A DNA stretch of 64,000 nt, taken from Coprobacillaceae bacterium UN01-12pH3A. Its GTDB lineage: Bacteria > Bacillota_I > Bacilli_A > Erysipelotrichales > Coprobacillaceae. The first letter of the stretch is position 1, and each line of letters starts with the position of its first letter. This document shows positions 41,620 to 51,155 of this stretch, one piece after another. Below the pieces are notes generated by a model. That model did no database searches. It saw nothing but the letters and a program-made list of their open reading frames with translations, and was not told the DNA's origin. Made by a program: the position numbers and the translations under genes. The stretch spans positions 92,512 to 156,511 of the forward strand of contig JAQENU010000008.1 in assembly GCA_027676805.1 (NCBI GenBank), read 5' to 3'.

Positions 41620-42519
41620 ATGGATCCTATTGTCATTGTCACAAATGAGACTGCTTTAGAAAAAATGAAGAAATTCTATGATAGCCAAATGATAGATAGT
41701 AATGAGTCAAACATTATTTTTTCTGCCAAAACAGTTGGATGTCATATCGTCTGTTATGAAAACCTTCAGGTTGAATTTGCAGGGAACAATGCTTTGATCG
41801 AAGCGAGCCGTTGGGAAAAGATTGATCATCCTAACAAAGATACGGATCAGGAAGGATTATTCTTGCAAAGTCATATCGGTGCGGCGGAAGTTGGTTCCGG
41901 AGATTATTTTGGACCAATGTGTATTGTAGCCTGTTACGTCGATGAACGCGATATCGATTGGTTGAAATCTATCGATATACACCATCCGCAGTCCTTAACC
42001 GATCAGGAAATTGTTGCGAAAGCCAAAGCAATTAAAGACCGTATGATTTACAGTCTTTTACTTTTGGATAATGCGCATTACAATAATGCGATCAGTCACG
42101 GAACGAATCAAGCAACATTAAAGGCGCAGCTTCATAATCAAGCGATTACAAATGTGATGCAAAAGCTTCAACAACCCATTGAAACAAAAGTGATTGAACA
42201 GTTTGTTTCAAGCAAGACTTATTTCAATTATTTAAAAAATGAGGTCGTCGTTGTTAAAGATTTAATCTTTGAGGAAAATGCTCAGCTTAAATATTTAGCA
42301 GTTGGCTGCTCGTACATTTTAGCAAAGTATGCATATTTGCAATACTATACGAATATGTGCAAGAGTTTAAAAATCAAACTTCCGAGAGGAACCGGTGCCA
42401 ATGTGGACGTCGTTGGTGCACAAATCATTAAAAATTATGGGGAAAGAATGCTCATCAAAGTCGGTAAATTACATCTTACCAACACTAAAAGAATGAAAGA
42501 GCTAGTAAACAAGGAATAG
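41620..42519 (+). CDS. rnhC: Ribonuclease HIII-like protein, first catalytic Asp replaced
   Basis: A 299-residue protein with the RNase HIII layout: an N-terminal TBP-like substrate-binding domain (about 1-80) and a type 2 RNase H fold. The hallmark DExGxGDxFGP reads AEVGSGDYFGP, with Ala89 where the first metal-binding Asp should be (Glu90 is present). The later DQF reads EQF (Glu193). The remainder follows the family (LKAQLHNQAI, LPRGTGANVD, KLHLTNT). It may have weak or no RNA-DNA hybrid cleavage. AGGAGGCG precedes the ATG. It is divergent from cvpA, as in Bacillus. Confidence 0.85.
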   Translation: MDPIVIVTNETALEKMKKFYDSQMIDSNESNIIFSAKTVGCHIVCYENLQVEFAGNNALIEASRWEKIDHPNKDTDQEGLFLQSHIGAAEVGSGDYFGPMCIVACYVDERDIDWLKSIDIHHPQSLTDQEIVAKAKAIKDRMIYSLLLLDNAHYNNAISHGTNQATLKAQLHNQAITNVMQKLQQPIETKVIEQFVSSKTYFNYLKNEVVVVKDLIFEENAQLKYLAVGCSYILAKYAYLQYYTNMCKSLKIKLPRGTGANVDVVGAQIIKNYGERMLIKVGKLHLTNTKRMKELVNKE

Positions 42520-42535
42520 CCAATGGCTATTCCTT
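42511..42535. terminator. Bidirectional terminator
   Basis: An 11-bp stem, AAGGAATAGCC (42511-42521) with GGCTATTCCTT (42525-42535) and a 3-base loop, between convergent rnhC and the dCMP deaminase gene. It overlaps both ends. Confidence 0.75.
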
Positions 42536-42994
42536 TATAATTATATCGAAAGGCGGCATCTTTGTATATTTTACTCCGGCAGCATCCAACATACGTTTTG
42601 CCGCAAGATCGCTGCTTGTTCCCGAGTACTTTTCATCTTCATAAATAATTTCTTTGATTCCGCTTTGAATGATTGCTTTTGTGCATTCATGACAAGGGAA
42701 TAAAGACACATAGATCTTACAGTTTTTTAAATTCTGTGTACTGTTTAAGATTGCATTTAACTCCGCATGTACGACATAAGGATATTTGGTCTTTTCTAAA
42801 TCACCGTCACGGGCTTCCCAAGGGAATTCATCATCCTCACACCCCCAAGGCAGTCCGTTATAGCCAACCCCGACAATCTTTTTATCCGTGTTGACGATAC
42901 ACGCTCCGACTTGTGTGTTAGGATCTTTTGAACGGAACGCTGAAAGCTTAGCGACTCCCATGAAATATTCATCCCAGCTAATTACTTTGCTCAT
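42527..42994 (-). CDS. comEB: Deoxycytidylate (dCMP) deaminase
   Basis: A 155-residue zinc deaminase converting dCMP to dUMP for thymidylate synthesis. Zinc-site motifs HAELNAIL (His and catalytic Glu) and PCHECTKAI (two Cys) are intact. GACIVN and GYNGLPWGCED are typical. The frame begins three codons upstream with GTG; AGAGGTGAGG spacing supports the ATG at 42994. It is a single gene between rnhC and rluD. Confidence 0.93.
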   Translation of the reverse strand: MSKVISWDEYFMGVAKLSAFRSKDPNTQVGACIVNTDKKIVGVGYNGLPWGCEDDEFPWEARDGDLEKTKYPYVVHAELNAILNSTQNLKNCKIYVSLFPCHECTKAIIQSGIKEIIYEDEKYSGTSSDLAAKRMLDAAGVKYTKMPPFDIIIKE

Positions 42995-43042
42995 CTTCCT
43001 CACCTCTTATTCTAGTTATATCACAACTTAATGATTATGCAA

Positions 43043-43080
43043 GAAAAAAACTAAGAAATGACTAATCTCGATTTCTTAGT
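43043..43080 (-). terminator. Terminator of rluD
   Basis: A 10-bp stem, ACTAAGAAAT (43050-43059) with ATTTCTTAGT (43071-43080), then a T run on the minus strand. It overlaps the last codons of rluD. Confidence 0.75.
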
Positions 43081-43982
43081 TCTTTTAATTTTTCTTCAAA
43101 TTCTTTTGGCAGTTCCGCTTCAAAGGTCATCACTTCATTCGTTGTCGGATGAACAAAGCCTAAGGTCTTCGCATGCAGATACTGACCAAACGAATGATCA
43201 TCACGGCGATAGCCATATTTAGGATCTCCATAGACCGGATGATCAATAAAGGCCATATGCACCCTGATTTGATGTGTACGCCCAGTTTCCAAACGACATT
43301 CAATCAACGTTAAATCATCCTTTTCAAAACGTTCCAGCACTCTAAAGTTTGTACGTGCCTGTTTTGAGTTATGATCGGTTACCGTCATTTTCTGGCGGTC
43401 TTTTGTATCACGTCCGATCGGTGCATCAATTGTACCGAATTCATGAGCAATATTGCCATGAACCAAGGCAATGTAACTTCTTTCCACACTATGCTCACGC
43501 AGCTGATCGCTTAAATGATGATGAGCCTTGTCATTCTTAGCGACCATCAGCAGACCGCTGGTTTCCTTATCAATACGATGAACGATTCCGGGACGAATGA
43601 TTCCGTTGATTCCAGATAAATCCTGACAATGATACAGCAGGGCATTGACCAATGTTCCACTGTTAATCCCAACTGAAGGATGAACGATCATTCCGTTAGG
43701 CTTATTCACAACGATTACATCGGCATCTTCATAAACTATATCCAAAGGAATATCCTCCGGCAAGATTTCCATCTCCTTATCTTCCGGCAATTCGATTTCA
43801 ATTAAATCTTCATTTTGTACTTTATAGCTATTTTTTTCCGTTTTCCCATTCACCAGCACTAATCCATCATTGATAAACTGCTGAATACGGGTACGGGTCA
43901 GATCCGGCAGCATCTTGGCTAAATATTTATCTAAACGGCTTCCGATATCAGCCGCTTCTACGATTTTCTCGATTGTCTCCAT
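43062..43982 (-). CDS. rluD: RluA/RluD-family pseudouridine synthase
   Basis: A 306-residue enzyme: N-terminal S4 RNA-binding domain (SRLDKYLAKMLPDLTRTRIQQFI) followed by the catalytic domain with HRIDKETSGLLMVAK (catalytic Asp about residue 140) and GRTHQIRVHM. It modifies uridines in 23S rRNA; the exact positions cannot be read from sequence. GAGGAG precedes the ATG. It overlaps the lspA end by 25 bases, as in the Bacillus lspA-ylyB pair. Confidence 0.93.
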   Translation of the reverse strand: METIEKIVEAADIGSRLDKYLAKMLPDLTRTRIQQFINDGLVLVNGKTEKNSYKVQNEDLIEIELPEDKEMEILPEDIPLDIVYEDADVIVVNKPNGMIVHPSVGINSGTLVNALLYHCQDLSGINGIIRPGIVHRIDKETSGLLMVAKNDKAHHHLSDQLREHSVERSYIALVHGNIAHEFGTIDAPIGRDTKDRQKMTVTDHNSKQARTNFRVLERFEKDDLTLIECRLETGRTHQIRVHMAFIDHPVYGDPKYGYRRDDHSFGQYLHAKTLGFVHPTTNEVMTFEAELPKEFEEKLKELRNRD

Positions 43983-44461
43983 TGTTTTAACTCCTCTTCA
44001 AAAGTATCTAATATAATTAAAAATACCCCTAATACGATACAAATATCCGCAATATTGAAAATAGGGAAGTCATAACCAAAGATAATCAGATCAACAAAGT
44101 CGCGAACGAATCCCAACATAATACGATCCATACAATTTCCAATTGCTCCGGCAATGACCAACGCAAAACCGAAACGGGCAAATTTATCTTCCGGTTTCGT
44201 TTTAAAGAAAAAATATCCCAAGGCCCCTACTGCAACGACTGCCGCAATCACAAAGATCCACGTATGTCCTTCAAATAAAGACCATGCTCCTCCATAGTTT
44301 GTCATGTATGTAAAATAGAAAAAACGATCGATTACTTTGACTCCGGTTCCCCCAAAAGGCAGTACGGATTGGGCAATGATCTTTGTGATCTGATCTAAAA
44401 CAATCATCACCACAATAAAAATCGGGTATATCACTAGTTCTGTTTTTTTGAATTTACTCAT
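43958..44461 (-). CDS. lspA: Signal peptidase II (lipoprotein)
   Basis: A 167-residue membrane aspartyl peptidase that removes lipoprotein signal peptides. It has four membrane helices and the two catalytic Asp motifs, GNCMDRI and FNIADI, both intact. The upstream GTG at 44470 forms part of the AAGGTGAT ribosome binding site, so the ATG at 44461 is preferred. It is followed with overlap by rluD and lies downstream of ileS, separated by a terminator. Confidence 0.95.
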   Translation of the reverse strand: MSKFKKTELVIYPIFIVVMIVLDQITKIIAQSVLPFGGTGVKVIDRFFYFTYMTNYGGAWSLFEGHTWIFVIAAVVAVGALGYFFFKTKPEDKFARFGFALVIAGAIGNCMDRIMLGFVRDFVDLIIFGYDFPIFNIADICIVLGVFLIILDTFEEELKQWRQSRKS

Positions 44462-44561
44462 TTTTATCACCTTATAACATTATACAAGTTTTGAGCAATA
44501 ATGCAAATACTTAAAGAAAAAGCTGTGATTCTTTCACTTTAAAGTATAGTGATTCCAAAAC

Positions 44562-44588
44562 AAAAAGAGGATATGTCTCCATATCCTC
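44562..44588 (-). terminator. Terminator of ileS
   Basis: A 9-bp stem, GAGGATATG (44567-44575) with CATATCCTC (44580-44588), loop TCTC, then TTTTTG on the minus strand. Confidence 0.8.
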
Positions 44589-44594
44589 CCGGTT

Positions 44595-47348
44595 TTATTC
44601 GTTAATAACGTCAAAGCAGCGTTCGCATAATTCTTCATCATGCATTTCATCCTCATCAAATACTGCCCAGCAGCGTGCACAGGTATGACCATTGAATTTT
44701 TCTACTTTGATATAGCTTGTCTCAAATTCTTCCAAGCCTTCTGTTTCATCTGTCAATTCACATTTTGAAACGATGAACATCAGCTTCAGTGTATCTTTTA
44801 ACTTTTCAACATCGGCAAACGCTTTCTTTAATGAAAGGGTTACTTTTGCTTCCAATGATTTTCCAATCACTTTATCATTACGCTTAACTTCCAATGCTTT
44901 CAGCACATCTTTTCTTACTTCCATGAATTGCGTCATTAAATGATTTGCTTCTTCTAAATGCGGTAAAGCAAGCACTTCCGGCATTTTTTCCAAACAGATT
45001 GACACTGCTTTTTCTTCGCCGAAATCAAAGTAGTCATGTAATTCTTCGGTAGTGAATACTAAGATTGGTGCATACAAGCGAGTCAATGCTTTTAAGTTAT
45101 AATAAAGCACAGTCTGTACCTGACGACGTCTCTTATTATCCTCTTTTTCGATGTATAAGATATCTTTAGTGAAATCCCCATAGAAAGCACTTAACACATT
45201 GATCATATAATTAGACATCAGCTGATTGGCTTCTGAGAAATCATAGCGGTCATACGCATCCATGGTTTGTGTAATCACATCATTTAACTGCCCTAATACA
45301 TATTCATCAACTAATTCAAGATCATCTAAGCTGACTAAGTCTTTGACCTTAAAGCCGTTTAGATTTCCTAATAAGAAGCGCAGTGTATTTCTGATCTTAC
45401 GATAGCCCTCGGCAATCTGTTTCATGATCTCATCACTGATGCGGACATCTGATTGATAAGCTACAGAAGTTGCCCATAGACGTACAACATCGGCTCCGTA
45501 TTGGTTCACTAATTTGATAGGATCTACTACATTTCCTAATGATTTAGACATTTTATTGCCTTTTCCATCTAATACAAATCCATGAGATAAAACAGATTTA
45601 TAAGGTGCTTTTCCATAAACTGCGGTACCGATGATCAGTGACGAGTTGAACCACCCACGATACTGGTCACTTCCTTCGAAGTAAAGCTCCATTGGGTAAT
45701 ACCCTAATCTTTCTTTCATACACCCAGTGTGACTTGATCCTGAATCGAACCACACATCCATGATATCTGTTTCTTTTTTAAAGATGCCATTTGGTGAATG
45801 CTCATTGGTATAGCCTTCCGGCAGCAAGCTTGCTTCATCTTTTTCAAACCAAATATTTGATCCGAATTCTCTGAATAAATCAGAAATATGCTTAAAGACC
45901 GCTTCATCCATCACCGGTGTTCCGTCTTCACAGTAGAAGATTGGGATTGGGACACCCCAAGAACGCTGACGTGAAATACACCAATCTCCACGATCCTTGA
46001 TCATATTATAGATACGGATATGTCCCCATGGGTTCAGCCATTTTGTGTTATCGATCTCGCTTAGCAATTTGTCTCTGATCTTATCGATTGAGCAGAACCA
46101 TTGTGCCGTCGCTCTGAAGATAACCGGTTTTTTAGTACGCCAGTCATGCGGATAAGAGTGGGTAATGAACTCTAAATGCAGCAGATGTCCTAATTCTTCC
46201 AGTTTTAATCCTACTGTTTTATTGGCTGCATCAACATGCTGACCAGCTAGGAATTCTCCGGCTTCTTCCATCATCTTTCCTTTTTCATCGACCGGACATA
46301 AAACCGGCAGGTGATAAAGATTTCCGACATTAAAGTCATCTACCCCATGTCCGGGTGCTGTATGCACACATCCGGTCCCCGCTTCATCGGTAACATGATC
46401 CCCTAAGATCACTAAAGTTTCTCTTTCATAATAAGGATCGATATCTTTGAATGGATGCGCACAGGTAATCTTTTCTAATTCCTGTCCTTTGAAAGTCTTT
46501 AAGATGTCGTGTTTTTCAAGACCGAATTTCTCACAAAGTTCGTCTACTTTGCTTTCCAGCATGATCAGTTTTCCTTTTTCTGTATCGACTACTGCATAAA
46601 CTAAATTGGCATTTAAACAGATTCCGGTATTTGCTGGGATAGTCCAAGGCGTTGTTGTCCAGATCACGAATTTTTCATCACCGTCTAAAACACCTTTTCC
46701 ATCTAAGACATCAAATGTAACGAAGATCGTTGGTGATTTTACATCATAATATTCGATTTCCGCTTCAGCCAAAGCCGATTCAGAAGAATATGACCAATAG
46801 ACCGGTTTCTTTCCTTTATAGATCAATCCATCCATAGCCATCTTCGCAAATACTTCAATCTGATTCGCCTCAAAGCTTTTATGCAATGTTAAATATGGGT
46901 GGTCATAATCTGCCATGGTTCCCATACGTACTAGTTGTTCTTTTTGCTTGTTGACTTGTTCTAAAGCGTATTCTTCACATTTCTTGCGGAATTCGCTGAC
47001 ACTCATCGTTTTACGGTTAACCCCTAATTTTTGAATCGCACTTTCGATTGGCAGTCCATGTGTATCCCATCCCGGGATATAAGGCACATAATACCCTTCC
47101 ATCTGTTTTGTTCTGACAATCACATCTTTGATTACTTTATTAAGCATATGCCCCATATGCATATTTCCATTGGCATAGGGAGGTCCGTCATGAAAAGCAA
47201 ACGGCTTATTTTCTTTAGTAGCGTCATCTACTAATTGATACAGTCCCATTTCTTTCCATCTTTCCACAAACTTAGGTTCTTTTTTATTCAAGTTTCCACG
47301 CATTTCAAAATCTGTTTTCGGCATCAGTAATGTGTCTTTATAATTCAT
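44595..47348 (-). CDS. ileS: Isoleucyl-tRNA synthetase
   Basis: A 917-residue class I synthetase. The HIGH-type motif is GNMHMGH (in PPYANGNMHMGHMLNK) and the KMSKS motif KMSKSLGN; an editing domain lies between. The C-terminal zinc-binding CARCWAVF and CERCF mark it as the short bacterial type. AGGAGGG precedes the ATG. It is controlled by a T-box leader just upstream. Full length, monocistronic. Confidence 0.97.
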   Translation of the reverse strand: MNYKDTLLMPKTDFEMRGNLNKKEPKFVERWKEMGLYQLVDDATKENKPFAFHDGPPYANGNMHMGHMLNKVIKDVIVRTKQMEGYYVPYIPGWDTHGLPIESAIQKLGVNRKTMSVSEFRKKCEEYALEQVNKQKEQLVRMGTMADYDHPYLTLHKSFEANQIEVFAKMAMDGLIYKGKKPVYWSYSSESALAEAEIEYYDVKSPTIFVTFDVLDGKGVLDGDEKFVIWTTTPWTIPANTGICLNANLVYAVVDTEKGKLIMLESKVDELCEKFGLEKHDILKTFKGQELEKITCAHPFKDIDPYYERETLVILGDHVTDEAGTGCVHTAPGHGVDDFNVGNLYHLPVLCPVDEKGKMMEEAGEFLAGQHVDAANKTVGLKLEELGHLLHLEFITHSYPHDWRTKKPVIFRATAQWFCSIDKIRDKLLSEIDNTKWLNPWGHIRIYNMIKDRGDWCISRQRSWGVPIPIFYCEDGTPVMDEAVFKHISDLFREFGSNIWFEKDEASLLPEGYTNEHSPNGIFKKETDIMDVWFDSGSSHTGCMKERLGYYPMELYFEGSDQYRGWFNSSLIIGTAVYGKAPYKSVLSHGFVLDGKGNKMSKSLGNVVDPIKLVNQYGADVVRLWATSVAYQSDVRISDEIMKQIAEGYRKIRNTLRFLLGNLNGFKVKDLVSLDDLELVDEYVLGQLNDVITQTMDAYDRYDFSEANQLMSNYMINVLSAFYGDFTKDILYIEKEDNKRRRQVQTVLYYNLKALTRLYAPILVFTTEELHDYFDFGEEKAVSICLEKMPEVLALPHLEEANHLMTQFMEVRKDVLKALEVKRNDKVIGKSLEAKVTLSLKKAFADVEKLKDTLKLMFIVSKCELTDETEGLEEFETSYIKVEKFNGHTCARCWAVFDEDEMHDEELCERCFDVINE

Positions 47349-47365
47349 CTTTTTTCCCTCCTAAT

Positions 47366-47578
47366 AAAAAAAGACGTCCTGTCAAAGGACGTCATAATTA
47401 ACGCGGTACCACCTTCGTTCATGCTTGCGCATGCCCTTAGCATCTTAACGCGATGAACGGCTAACCCTACTCATCTTTCAGGCAGCAACTCCAGAGTGAT
47501 TCTGCAAAATGCCATTGTCAGTTCTCACCAGCCACTGACTCTCTTAAATGGGAATTCTTTTGCACTGTCTCTTTCTTC
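47366..47578 (-). promoter_or_regulatory. T-box riboswitch of ileS
   Basis: The T-box core GGTGGTACCGCG is at 47402-47413 on the minus strand. It is followed by a terminator, stem GACGTCCT (47373-47380) with AGGACGTC (47386-47393), and a T run. Upstream there is a stem I with the AG-bulge-like and loop sequences. A candidate specifier ATC (47498-47500) fits an isoleucine tRNA. Uncharged tRNA-Ile would stabilise the antiterminator and switch ileS on. Confidence 0.92.
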
Positions 47579-47583
47579 GTTGT

Positions 47584-48021
47584 TTATTCTTCACTGCTTT
47601 GATTTTCTGATTCCTTGATCAAATAGAATATCTCTGACTGATCAATTGTATCCAATAGATCTTTTGACATCTTTTCAACATTCGCTCGAAAAGCAATCGC
47701 CTGATCCTTGTAACCTTCTACTTCGTTGTTCAGGGTACGAACATAATCCAATGACTCTTTCAAGATCATATTGGCATTGCGCTTTGCCTTTTCGATCAAA
47801 TCACTCGCTTCTTTCAAAGCCAGTCTAGCAATTTCCTCATTGGTTTTTTCTGTGATATTGACGCGATGAGCAAGCAGCTCATTTTGTTTAACAAGTGTTT
47901 CTTTTGCTTGTTTAAGTGTTTCGATTTCACTGTCTTTAAGTTGTATGATCTCATCATTCTTTTTTACATATTCATCGACCATATGCTTATTATAGCCTCG
48001 AAACTGTTTCTTAAACTCCAT
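47584..48021 (-). CDS. divIVA: DivIVA-family cell division/polarity protein
   Basis: A 145-residue coiled-coil protein. The N-terminal lipid-binding motif FKKQFRGYNKHMVDEYVKK is typical, and the remainder is heptad-rich helix. It sits at negatively curved membranes at poles and septa and recruits division and sporulation factors. The frame opens at 48063, overlapping ylmH. AAGGGGA lies 8 to 9 bases before the ATG at 48021, which removes the overlap; an ATG at 48030 is less well spaced. It is last in the sepF-ylmH-divIVA order, as in Bacillus. Confidence 0.9.
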   Translation of the reverse strand: MEFKKQFRGYNKHMVDEYVKKNDEIIQLKDSEIETLKQAKETLVKQNELLAHRVNITEKTNEEIARLALKEASDLIEKAKRNANMILKESLDYVRTLNNEVEGYKDQAIAFRANVEKMSKDLLDTIDQSEIFYLIKESENQSSEE

Positions 48022-48034
48022 ACCACTCATCCCC

Positions 48035-48805
48035 TTACTTATAAAAATATCCTTCAACGACATGATTTCCCTGCTTTGTTAAACGCATCGAATCGACTAA
48101 TTTAACACGTCCATGGCGCTTAAAAGATATGACATCATTATTATTACACAAAAAATTGTTTTCGACAACCTCTTTATGATTAACTTTTACAAAACCAGCC
48201 TGAATATACCGATTTACTTCATTTCTTGATAAACGGTAAAAGGTAGCTAACAATACATCTAAACGAAACGAACGAACAAAGAATGTTTTTATCTGATATT
48301 CAATCTGACTGGTGATGGTCTGATCGGTTTCCTTTAAACGAACCTTGGCTCGCCCGGCACTTTTAAAATCCATCTCCAACAAGCGTGAGACTTGTTTATC
48401 ACAGGCAAAATAGATACCATCATGAATCACAATATCACCAAACAATTCTCTTTTGACTCCTAATGCCATCAATGCACCTAGAATATCAGAGTGCTTTAAT
48501 GTTTCAAACTTGCTTGGATAGAGCACTTCAAACACACAGATTTCATAATCCTCCGGATTCAAAGAAAAATAGCTGGGCGCAATCAGACAACGCTGCATTT
48601 CCGCATTCTCAATCCCTCCATAAAATTCTGCTTTTAAATCATGATTTCTGCCAATCAGAGCTTTCACGATCGATTGATGATAAGGGCTCAGAAATCCGCT
48701 GAGATAAAAAGTCTGCTGAACACTGACATGATCGATAATCGACAGCATCCTTTTCACAAATTCCTCTTCCCCTTTAAAATGTACTATAATATTATCCATA
48801 TCCAC
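48035..48805 (-). CDS. ylmH: YlmH, S4-domain RNA-binding protein
   Basis: A 256-residue protein with an N-terminal region typical of YlmH (KRMLSIIDHV) and a C-terminal S4 domain (RLDVLLATFYRLSRNEVNRYIQAGFVKVNHK). Bacillus and Streptococcus relatives act in division or ribosome quality control. The start is GTG at 48805 or the ATG two codons later; no strong ribosome binding site decides. It follows sepF and precedes divIVA. Confidence 0.9.
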   Translation of the reverse strand: MDMDNIIVHFKGEEEFVKRMLSIIDHVSVQQTFYLSGFLSPYHQSIVKALIGRNHDLKAEFYGGIENAEMQRCLIAPSYFSLNPEDYEICVFEVLYPSKFETLKHSDILGALMALGVKRELFGDIVIHDGIYFACDKQVSRLLEMDFKSAGRAKVRLKETDQTITSQIEYQIKTFFVRSFRLDVLLATFYRLSRNEVNRYIQAGFVKVNHKEVVENNFLCNNNDVISFKRHGRVKLVDSMRLTKQGNHVVEGYFYK

Positions 48806-48833
48806 AATAAAAAGAAGCTAAACGCTTCTTATA

Positions 48834-49265
48834 TTATCCTTCCATGACGTCATCACTGTCATCCATTGTGATGCTTCCGTCTACGGCAATATTACGAGGT
48901 GTACACAAGAAGATCTTAGGCCCGATCTGCTGTATATCCCCATCAATCGCAAAAATAACACCACTCAAGAAATCAACAACACGCTTTGATTGTTCTTTTT
49001 GTAAACGATGTAAATTTACGACAGCTGCTTTCTTTTGTTTTAAGAAACTTGCTATGTCCTGTGTTTCGCTATATGCTCTAGGTTCAAAAAGTACTAATTG
49101 ACTATCTTTACTCACGCCAAATTTTTTCACTGCATCCGTAGTGCGTGCTGAGTGAGGCTTTTCAAACATACTTGTTTTTGGGTCAACATCTACTTCTTCA
49201 ACGTAGGGTTCTTCGTATTCGTCATCTTCTTCTGGCGCAAAAATCCAGTCTTTTAATTTGCCCAT
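48834..49265 (-). CDS. sepF: SepF, FtsZ-associated division protein
   Basis: A 143-residue protein: short N-terminal amphipathic helix (MGKLKDWIF), acidic linker, then the SepF core (LVLFEPRAYSETQDIASFLKQ, AVVNLHRL, RVVDFLSGVIFAIDG, IFLCTPRNI). It bundles FtsZ filaments and anchors them to the membrane. AGGAGG lies before the ATG. It belongs to the ylm cluster. Confidence 0.93.
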   Translation of the reverse strand: MGKLKDWIFAPEEDDEYEEPYVEEVDVDPKTSMFEKPHSARTTDAVKKFGVSKDSQLVLFEPRAYSETQDIASFLKQKKAAVVNLHRLQKEQSKRVVDFLSGVIFAIDGDIQQIGPKIFLCTPRNIAVDGSITMDDSDDVMEG

Positions 49266-49326
49266 AATACTTCCTCCTATAAAATCATTTATAGTATAGC
49301 ATATTTTAAATTAAATACCAAGAAAG

Positions 49327-49566
49327 TCAGCAAAAAATATTGACTAATATCACATCTTTTCCGATCGATACAATGTTTTCAATCGGTATCACAATGACGT
49401 TTGGTTCTTTCAAAAATTTAAGATAATTGATGATCGATCTTTGTTCGACAATGATCGCGCAAATCTTCGCTAATTGAGGATCAATATCCACATCACAGAC
49501 ATAGCCGATGCGGCATCCGTTTTCTACATTAATGACATCTTTGCATTGCAATTCTAACAGTCTCAT
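49327..49566 (-). CDS. ylmC: YlmC/YmxH family PRC-barrel sporulation protein
   Basis: A 79-residue PRC-barrel-like protein: RLLELQCKDVINVENGCRIGYVCDVDID at the start and VIPIENIVSIGKDVILV at the end are the YlmC/YmxH pattern. The group is found in spore formers and is linked to sporulation, but its exact function is unknown. GGGGGG lies before the ATG. It follows sigG by 23 bases, as in Bacillus. Confidence 0.85.
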   Translation of the reverse strand: MRLLELQCKDVINVENGCRIGYVCDVDIDPQLAKICAIIVEQRSIINYLKFLKEPNVIVIPIENIVSIGKDVILVNIFC

Positions 49567-49589
49567 GCTATCCCCCCAATATTAATATA

Positions 49590-50369
49590 TTAGGACATGA
49601 GCTCTTTTAATCTAAAAATCACATTTTTTTCTAATCTTGATACCTGTGCCTGAGATACTTTCAAGCTTTCCGCAATCTCATTTTGGGTTTTATCTAAGAA
49701 ATAACGTTCATTGATGATCCAGCGTTCTTTATCATCTAATTTCTTAATTGCATCTTTTAATGCCATTTTATTGAGGACATCCCCCATATCTTTGGTTTTA
49801 TCAAACAGCTGGTCGATTAAATTGAGATTATCATTTTCCATTCCTTTAGGCTGTTCAAAGATAGATTGCACACACTGCAAAGAAGACATTGCTTCATTGA
49901 TTTCTTTTTCACTAAGTCCCGTCAGTGCCATCAGTTCTTCATTGTTTGGTTCTTTCGCATATGCATTTATGTACTCCTCTTTTTTATTCATGATTAAATA
50001 GGCATGATCACGAATCGTACGAGAAATTTTAATCGGTGAAAAATCACGTAAATAACGTTTAATTTCGCCTATAATTAAAGGGACTGCATAGGTTGAAAAC
50101 TGAACATCCAATTCCAAATTAAAGTTATCAATGGCTTTGATCAAACCTACTACCCCAATTTGAAACAGATCATCCATATTGTCCGTTCTTCGTGAGTAGC
50201 GAGACACCATAGAAAGTACTAATTTTAAGTTTCCTAGTATCATCTCATCACGTAAATGAAGATCGTTTGTATCACGATATCGTCTTAATAAATCTTTCAT
50301 CTCTGCATTCTTTAATACCGTTAAATGACTTGTATCAATGCCTGAAATGTCTACTTTATATTTCGACAT
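49590..50369 (-). CDS. sigG: Sigma-G, late forespore sigma factor
   Basis: A 259-residue sigma-70 family factor with region 2 (LVLSMVSRYSRRTDNMDDLFQIGVVGLIKAIDNF), region 3 and region 4 (TQNEIAESLKVSQAQVSRLEK). The N-terminal KYKVDISGIDTSHLTVL is the sigma-G signature. It drives forespore genes after engulfment. AAAAGGAGG precedes the ATG. It lies directly after sigE and a terminator, the conserved spoIIG order. Confidence 0.95.
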   Translation of the reverse strand: MSKYKVDISGIDTSHLTVLKNAEMKDLLRRYRDTNDLHLRDEMILGNLKLVLSMVSRYSRRTDNMDDLFQIGVVGLIKAIDNFNLELDVQFSTYAVPLIIGEIKRYLRDFSPIKISRTIRDHAYLIMNKKEEYINAYAKEPNNEELMALTGLSEKEINEAMSSLQCVQSIFEQPKGMENDNLNLIDQLFDKTKDMGDVLNKMALKDAIKKLDDKERWIINERYFLDKTQNEIAESLKVSQAQVSRLEKNVIFRLKELMS

Positions 50370-50431
50370 CCTTTTGCCTCCTTTTGTCTATATGGATAGT
50401 TTTAACGGTTTTCTTGTCTTTATACCTAAAG

Positions 50432-50457
50432 AAAAAAAGTAGATAAATATCTACTTT
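50432..50457 (-). terminator. Terminator after sigE
   Basis: Stem AAAGTAGAT (50436-50444) with ATCTACTTT (50449-50457), 4-base loop, then T run on the minus strand. It lies between sigE and sigG, so sigG is probably transcribed on its own. Confidence 0.75.
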
Positions 50458-51151
50458 AGACTTGTGTTTTATTCAATTTATTTCTTAATTTTTTTATTAC
50501 TTTCTTTTCTAAACGTGAAATATAAGACTGCGAAATGCCAAGCATATCTGCCACATCTTTTTGCGTTAATTCATTTTGTCCGGTCAGTCCGTAACGCATC
50601 AGCAGGATTTTGCGCTCACGTTCGTTTAATTCATCAATGGCTTCATAAAGCTGTTCCCGCTGTTCGTTGCCTTCAATCTCTTTATTCACGATATCCACAT
50701 CTGTTCCCACGATATCCGATAACAGCAATTCGTTCCCATCATAATCCACATTCAATGGTTCATCCAAAGAAATCTCTAAGCGAATACGATTATTTTTACG
50801 CAAAAACATTAAAATTTCATTTTCAATACAACGTGTTGCATAGGTCGCTAATTTTATATTTTTATCCATCTTAAAGGTATTTACCGCTTTAATCAGTCCG
50901 ATGGTTCCAATGCTGATTAAATCTTCGATTCCACCGTTATTGGCATTATCATATTTCTTAGCGACATATACCACTAAGCGCAGATTATGTTCAATCAACT
51001 GATCCCGTGCAGATAATGAGCCTTGCGATAATTCAATTAAAGCCTGCATTTCTTCTTCCGCATTCAGCGGAGAAGGCAAGATATCATTACGTCCAATATA
51101 AAAAACACTATTGGCATCAAACAAACTTAATAAAAAATGTAAAAACTGCAT
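50456..51151 (-). CDS. sigE: Pro-sigma-E, early mother-cell sigma factor
   Basis: A 231-residue sigma factor. Region 2 reads [35 protein letters not shown] and region 4 [22 protein letters not shown]. The hydrophobic N-terminus ([20 protein letters not shown]) is the pro-sequence that keeps it inactive until cleaved by SpoIIGA, just before or within the YIG segment as in Bacillus. The frame opens at 51181 inside spoIIGA, but AAGGGGTGAGGAT supports the ATG at 51151, giving a 4-base gap. Confidence 0.95.
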   Translation of the reverse strand: MQFLHFLLSLFDANSVFYIGRNDILPSPLNAEEEMQALIELSQGSLSARDQLIEHNLRLVVYVAKKYDNANNGGIEDLISIGTIGLIKAVNTFKMDKNIKLATYATRCIENEILMFLRKNNRIRLEISLDEPLNVDYDGNELLLSDIVGTDVDIVNKEIEGNEQREQLYEAIDELNERERKILLMRYGLTGQNELTQKDVADMLGISQSYISRLEKKVIKKLRNKLNKTQV

Positions 51152-51155
51152 ATCC

